Source of the DNA: Deinococcus grandis
GTDB lineage: Bacteria > Deinococcota > Deinococci > Deinococcales > Deinococcaceae
Assembly (NCBI RefSeq): GCF_001485435.1
Contig: NZ_BCMS01000001.1
Coordinates: 3,016,267-3,080,266 of the forward strand
Length of the DNA: 64,000 nt
Direction of reading: 5' to 3'
Of this stretch, positions 61,741-64,000 are shown one piece after another. Made by a program: the position numbers and the translations under genes. The stretch's first letter is position 1, and every line of letters begins with the position of its first letter. The notes below the pieces were generated by a model. The model did not search any database, was not told where the DNA came from, and saw only the letters and a program-made list of their open reading frames with translations.

Positions 61741-62559
61741 TCAGCGGCCGTCGATGCGACCGTCGCTGGCGTCGGCGACCGTCTCGTCGATCTCGTGGAC
61801 GACGGCGTCGGCTTTCGCCTCGGCGGCCTCGTCGCTCATGGCGGGCTGGCGGGTCGCCAGGAACGACCCGATGATGCCGATGGCGGCCATGACGCCCCAG
61901 AAGATCGGGGTGGGCATGTGCCAGTAAGGCACGGCGGGGAACACCTCGTGCGCGGCTTCCAGGGTCTCCAGGCCGAGTTTCACGGCGATCCAGCCGACCA
62001 GCGCGTAGGCGACGTGGTCGAACGCGGGGTACTTGTTCAGCAGTTTCAGGAACACGGTCGCCGCGATCCGCATGAGGATCAGGCCGATGATCCCGCCGAT
62101 CACGACGATGGTCAGGCCCTGCTCGCGCGGCATGCCGCGGGGAATCAGCGCGACGCCCGCCAGGATCGAGTCGACGCTGAACGCGAGGTCGGTGAGGTTC
62201 AGCAGTACGACGGTCGCCCAGAAGCCGCGGCCCTTGCTCTTCTCGTCGGCCTCGTCCTCGGCGCTCTTGTTCTTCATGAAGTGCGAGATGGCGAGGTACG
62301 CGAGGTACGCCGCGCCGAAGGCCCGCAGCCACCAGTACTCCAGGATGTAACTGGCGAGCAGCACCCCCAGGATGCGCAGGACGACCGCCCCGCCGATGCC
62401 GTAGGCGAGCGCCTTGCGTTGCAGGTCACCCTTGAGGTGGCGGACCATGACGGCCAGCACCAGGGCGTTGTCGGCCGAGAGCAGACCTTCGAGGAGGATC
62501 AGGGTGCCCAGGATCGCCCAGAATTCGGGCGTGATGGGGGGCATTTCCAGGCCGAACAT
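61741..62559 (-). CDS. terC: TerC-family membrane protein
   Basis: A 272-residue integral membrane protein with about seven hydrophobic segments. TerC signatures are LLEGLLSADNALVLAVMVRHL (first acidic motif, Asp in SADN) and LLNLTDLAFSVDSILAGVAL (second, Asp in SVDS), which bind a metal in the membrane. A charged loop (KNKSAEDEADEKSKGRG) and an acidic tail are cytoplasmic. TerC proteins are linked to tellurite resistance and to manganese export, for example to metalate secreted enzymes. A 16-residue leader ORF overlaps its start (TGATG). Confidence 0.9.
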   Translation of the reverse strand: MFGLEMPPITPEFWAILGTLILLEGLLSADNALVLAVMVRHLKGDLQRKALAYGIGGAVVLRILGVLLASYILEYWWLRAFGAAYLAYLAISHFMKNKSAEDEADEKSKGRGFWATVVLLNLTDLAFSVDSILAGVALIPRGMPREQGLTIVVIGGIIGLILMRIAATVFLKLLNKYPAFDHVAYALVGWIAVKLGLETLEAAHEVFPAVPYWHMPTPIFWGVMAAIGIIGSFLATRQPAMSDEAAEAKADAVVHEIDETVADASDGRIDGR

Positions 62560-62609
62560 CAGCGGGCTCCGGTGGCGGCGCGGGCCGCCTGTGGGGTGGT
62601 ATTGGTCAT
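62559..62609 (-). CDS. 16-residue leader peptide of terC
   Basis: A short ORF, MTNTTPQAARAATGAR, whose stop overlaps the terC ATG (TGATG). AGAGGA lies 11 bases upstream. A 7-bp hairpin (AGCCGCC/GGCGGCT, 62633-62651) precedes it. The coupling suggests that terC is translated by ribosomes ending here. It could be a regulatory leader or just an entry site. Confidence 0.4.
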   Translation of the reverse strand: MTNTTPQAARAATGAR

Positions 62610-62775
62610 GTGTGGCGTTCCTCTGGCCCCACAGCCGCCTCGGGGGCGGCTCAAGAGGCGCGGTCTGGTCAGTCTAACGGGCGGCGCGGGGCCTGACCCT
62701 GAGGCTTCGTGAACGTTTTGCACGCAAGGTGGGCACGCCCCGGGGGACACCCGTCCGGGGGGCGGCAGGTGGGCG

Positions 62776-63441
62776 TCAGGCCAGGATCTGCCCGTGCTCG
62801 TCCAGCGCGGGGTAGCTTTCGCCACGCTCGCGGTAGCCGGGGGCGAGGTCGGGGTACGCCCACTCGAACGCCCAGCGGCGCAGGTCCTCGTCGCTCAGTT
62901 GCGGGGCGTCGTACATCCCGGCAGCGAGCCGCTGGCGCTGCGCCTCGAACAGGATGGTCGCGGCGGCCACCGACACGTTCAGGCTCTGCACCATGCCGAA
63001 CATGGGGATGATGATGTTGTGGTCGGCGGCGTCGGCGGCCTCGTCGCCCACGCCCCACTTCTCGGCGCCCAGCAGGACGCAGGTGGGGCGGGTGTAGTCC
63101 ACCTCGCGGTAGTCCACGCTGCGCTGCGAGAGGTGCGTGGCGAGCACCTGGAACCCCTGCGCCTGCAGGTCCCGCACGGCCCCCACGGCCCCTTCGTGCT
63201 TCTGCACCGGCACCCACTTGTGCGCGCTGCCGCTGGTCGCCTCGAAGGTGTGCCCGTCGAAATCCACGAGCCGCCCGCCGCGCGGCGGGACCGCGTGCGC
63301 CTGCAGCACGCCCACCGCGTCGCAGGTGCGCACGATCGCGGAGAGGTTGTGGGGTTTGTTCACCTCGTCCATCAGGACGGTCAGGGTGGGCTGCCGCTTA
63401 CTCAGCACGCGCAGGATCTTGGCGTAACGCTCCGGGGTCAT
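62776..63441 (-). CDS. trmH: tRNA (guanosine-2'-O-)-methyltransferase
   Basis: A 221-residue SPOUT-class methyltransferase that modifies the ribose of G18 in tRNA. Motif 1 is DEVNKPHNLSAIVRTCDAVGV with the catalytic Arg. Motif 2 is CVLLGAEKWGVGDEA, and motif 3, the knot, is IIIPMFGMVQSLNVSVAAATILFEAQRQRL. The C-terminal extension (DLRRWAFEWAYPDLAPGY) is typical of the TrmH group. A TACTCT box eight bases before the ATG suggests leaderless translation. Confidence 0.93.
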   Translation of the reverse strand: MTPERYAKILRVLSKRQPTLTVLMDEVNKPHNLSAIVRTCDAVGVLQAHAVPPRGGRLVDFDGHTFEATSGSAHKWVPVQKHEGAVGAVRDLQAQGFQVLATHLSQRSVDYREVDYTRPTCVLLGAEKWGVGDEAADAADHNIIIPMFGMVQSLNVSVAAATILFEAQRQRLAAGMYDAPQLSDEDLRRWAFEWAYPDLAPGYRERGESYPALDEHGQILA

Positions 63442-63449
63442 AACGCTCC

Positions 63450-63455
63450 AGAGTA
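63450..63455 (-). promoter_or_regulatory. -10 box of the leaderless trmH promoter
   Basis: TACTCT on the minus strand, eight bases before the ATG at 63441. Confidence 0.5.
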
Positions 63456-63472
63456 CCGCACGGCGCGCAGGT

Positions 63473-64000
63473 TCACGCGCGGGTGAACAGCGCCGCGCCG
63501 TCCTCGCGCGTGCTCTCGCGCAGCGCGCCCGTCGCGGTCAGGTATTCGGTCAGGGCGGCGGTCTGGTCGAGCAGCAGCACCGCCTGGCTGGGCCGCAGGC
63601 GCGGGTGCAGCGCCAGGAGCAGGTCGTGGACGGTCATGGAGTGCGTGCAGGCAGCGAGCAGGTCGTCCAGTTTCTCGTGTGTGCGCGCCCGCAGGGCGTG
63701 GATGCGGGCGCGCGGGTCACGCATGGGGCCGTCGTGCCCGCCCAGCGCGAGGGTCACGCCGTCCAGCGCCTCCACACGGTCAAGTGAGTGCAGGAACGCC
63801 GCCACGCCACTGCCGGGCAGGAACCGCGCGGGCATCAGCGGCGGCGAGTTCAGCGGCAGCAGGTGATCGGCACTCAGGAGCACGTCGTCCACGCGCAGGC
63901 AGATCTGGTTCCCCTCGTGGCCCGGCGTGTGGATGACGTGTAGCAGGTCGTCCAGCACCTCCCCGTCGCGCAGGGGCGTGGCGACCGGGAGGGCGCGCGG
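63473..64000 (-). CDS. metallo-beta-lactamase-fold hydrolase, partial
   Basis: The C-terminal ~175 residues of an MBL-fold protein; the N-terminus with the HxHxDH motif is beyond the window edge. Seen here are HVIHTPGHEGNQICLRVDDVLLSADHLLP (zinc His of TPGHEGNQ and Asp of SADH), LALGGHDGPMRD (last zinc His) and a winged-helix tail (MTVHDLLLALHPRLRPSQAVLLLDQTAALTEYLTATGAL). This resembles the LACTB2/hydrolase group with a C-terminal winged helix, which includes nucleases and thioesterases. The reading frame stays open to base 64000. Confidence 0.85.
   Translation of the reverse strand, partial: PRALPVATPLRDGEVLDDLLHVIHTPGHEGNQICLRVDDVLLSADHLLPLNSPPLMPARFLPGSGVAAFLHSLDRVEALDGVTLALGGHDGPMRDPRARIHALRARTHEKLDDLLAACTHSMTVHDLLLALHPRLRPSQAVLLLDQTAALTEYLTATGALRESTREDGAALFTRA

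Noticed and set aside
62560..62775. Manganese (yybP-ykoY) riboswitch before terC
   Set aside because: I looked for its conserved internal loops on the minus strand and did not find them; only a short leader ORF and hairpin are visible. A covariance-model search could overturn this.

Overview
This is a G+C-rich stretch of bacterial chromosome. I infer a Deinococcus-type organism. The grounds are the gene content (RIO-type kinase, archaeal-type phosphoglycerate mutase, secreted papain-like peptidase), the codon style, and many genes with a TANNNT promoter box 6-8 bases before the start codon and no room for a Shine-Dalgarno sequence. Leaderless transcription of that kind is well known in Deinococcus. 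No search could be run, so the genus is an inference. There is no rRNA, prophage or CRISPR array.

Layout. 1-1100: a decayed IS630-family element. 1.2-8.4 kb: a beta-lactamase-fold protein, a lactonase-like protein, and sucA-sucB (2-oxoglutarate dehydrogenase E1 and E2). 8.4-13.2 kb: a six-repeat membrane-anchored protein converges on a sugar ABC operon (lacI-type regulator, binding protein, permease, ATPase). 13.5-20 kb: secreted cysteine peptidase, glmS with a glmS ribozyme in its leader, FmdB-like protein, HtrA-like protease, CutA and a lipoprotein. 20-23 kb: tRNA-Trp, a 39-codon ORF ahead of a RIO kinase, a secreted micro-peptide, a VOC protein and a CitE-like lyase. 23.6-26.8 kb: an M16 peptidase pair (one active, one lacking its zinc site) and an M23 peptidase.

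26.8-44.3 kb is a hemicellulose-utilisation island built as two divergent arms. The minus arm runs xylR (ROK)-xylB-xylA-galM-GH10 xylanase. The plus arm runs lacI-type regulator-sugar binding protein-two permeases-clan-A glycosidase-GH1-GH43-GH3. Together they describe extracellular xylan cleavage, import of oligosaccharides, trimming by beta-glycosidases, and entry of xylose through isomerase and xylulokinase. The plus-arm transporter has no ATPase of its own. Convincing TTGACA/TACGCT promoters and LacI- and ROK-type operators lie in the 380-bp divergent region.

44.3-64 kb: GNAT acetyltransferase, APC permease, a broken histidine phosphatase, a Nudix-methyltransferase fusion, a deaminase, a GGDEF protein with a ribbon-helix-helix tail, groESL, a flavin-dependent oxidoreductase, a P-loop kinase, BenE transporter, MocR-type regulator, apgM, terC, trmH and a partial metallo-beta-lactamase-fold gene.

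The least explained structure is a family of ~530-560-bp elements with ~88-bp terminal inverted repeats and no gene inside. It is present three times, each time between the 3' ends of convergent genes. Also notable are single-base homopolymer frameshifts in two otherwise intact genes (M16 peptidase, GH10 xylanase), a small dispersed repeat that interrupts a phosphatase gene, and several small peptide genes.
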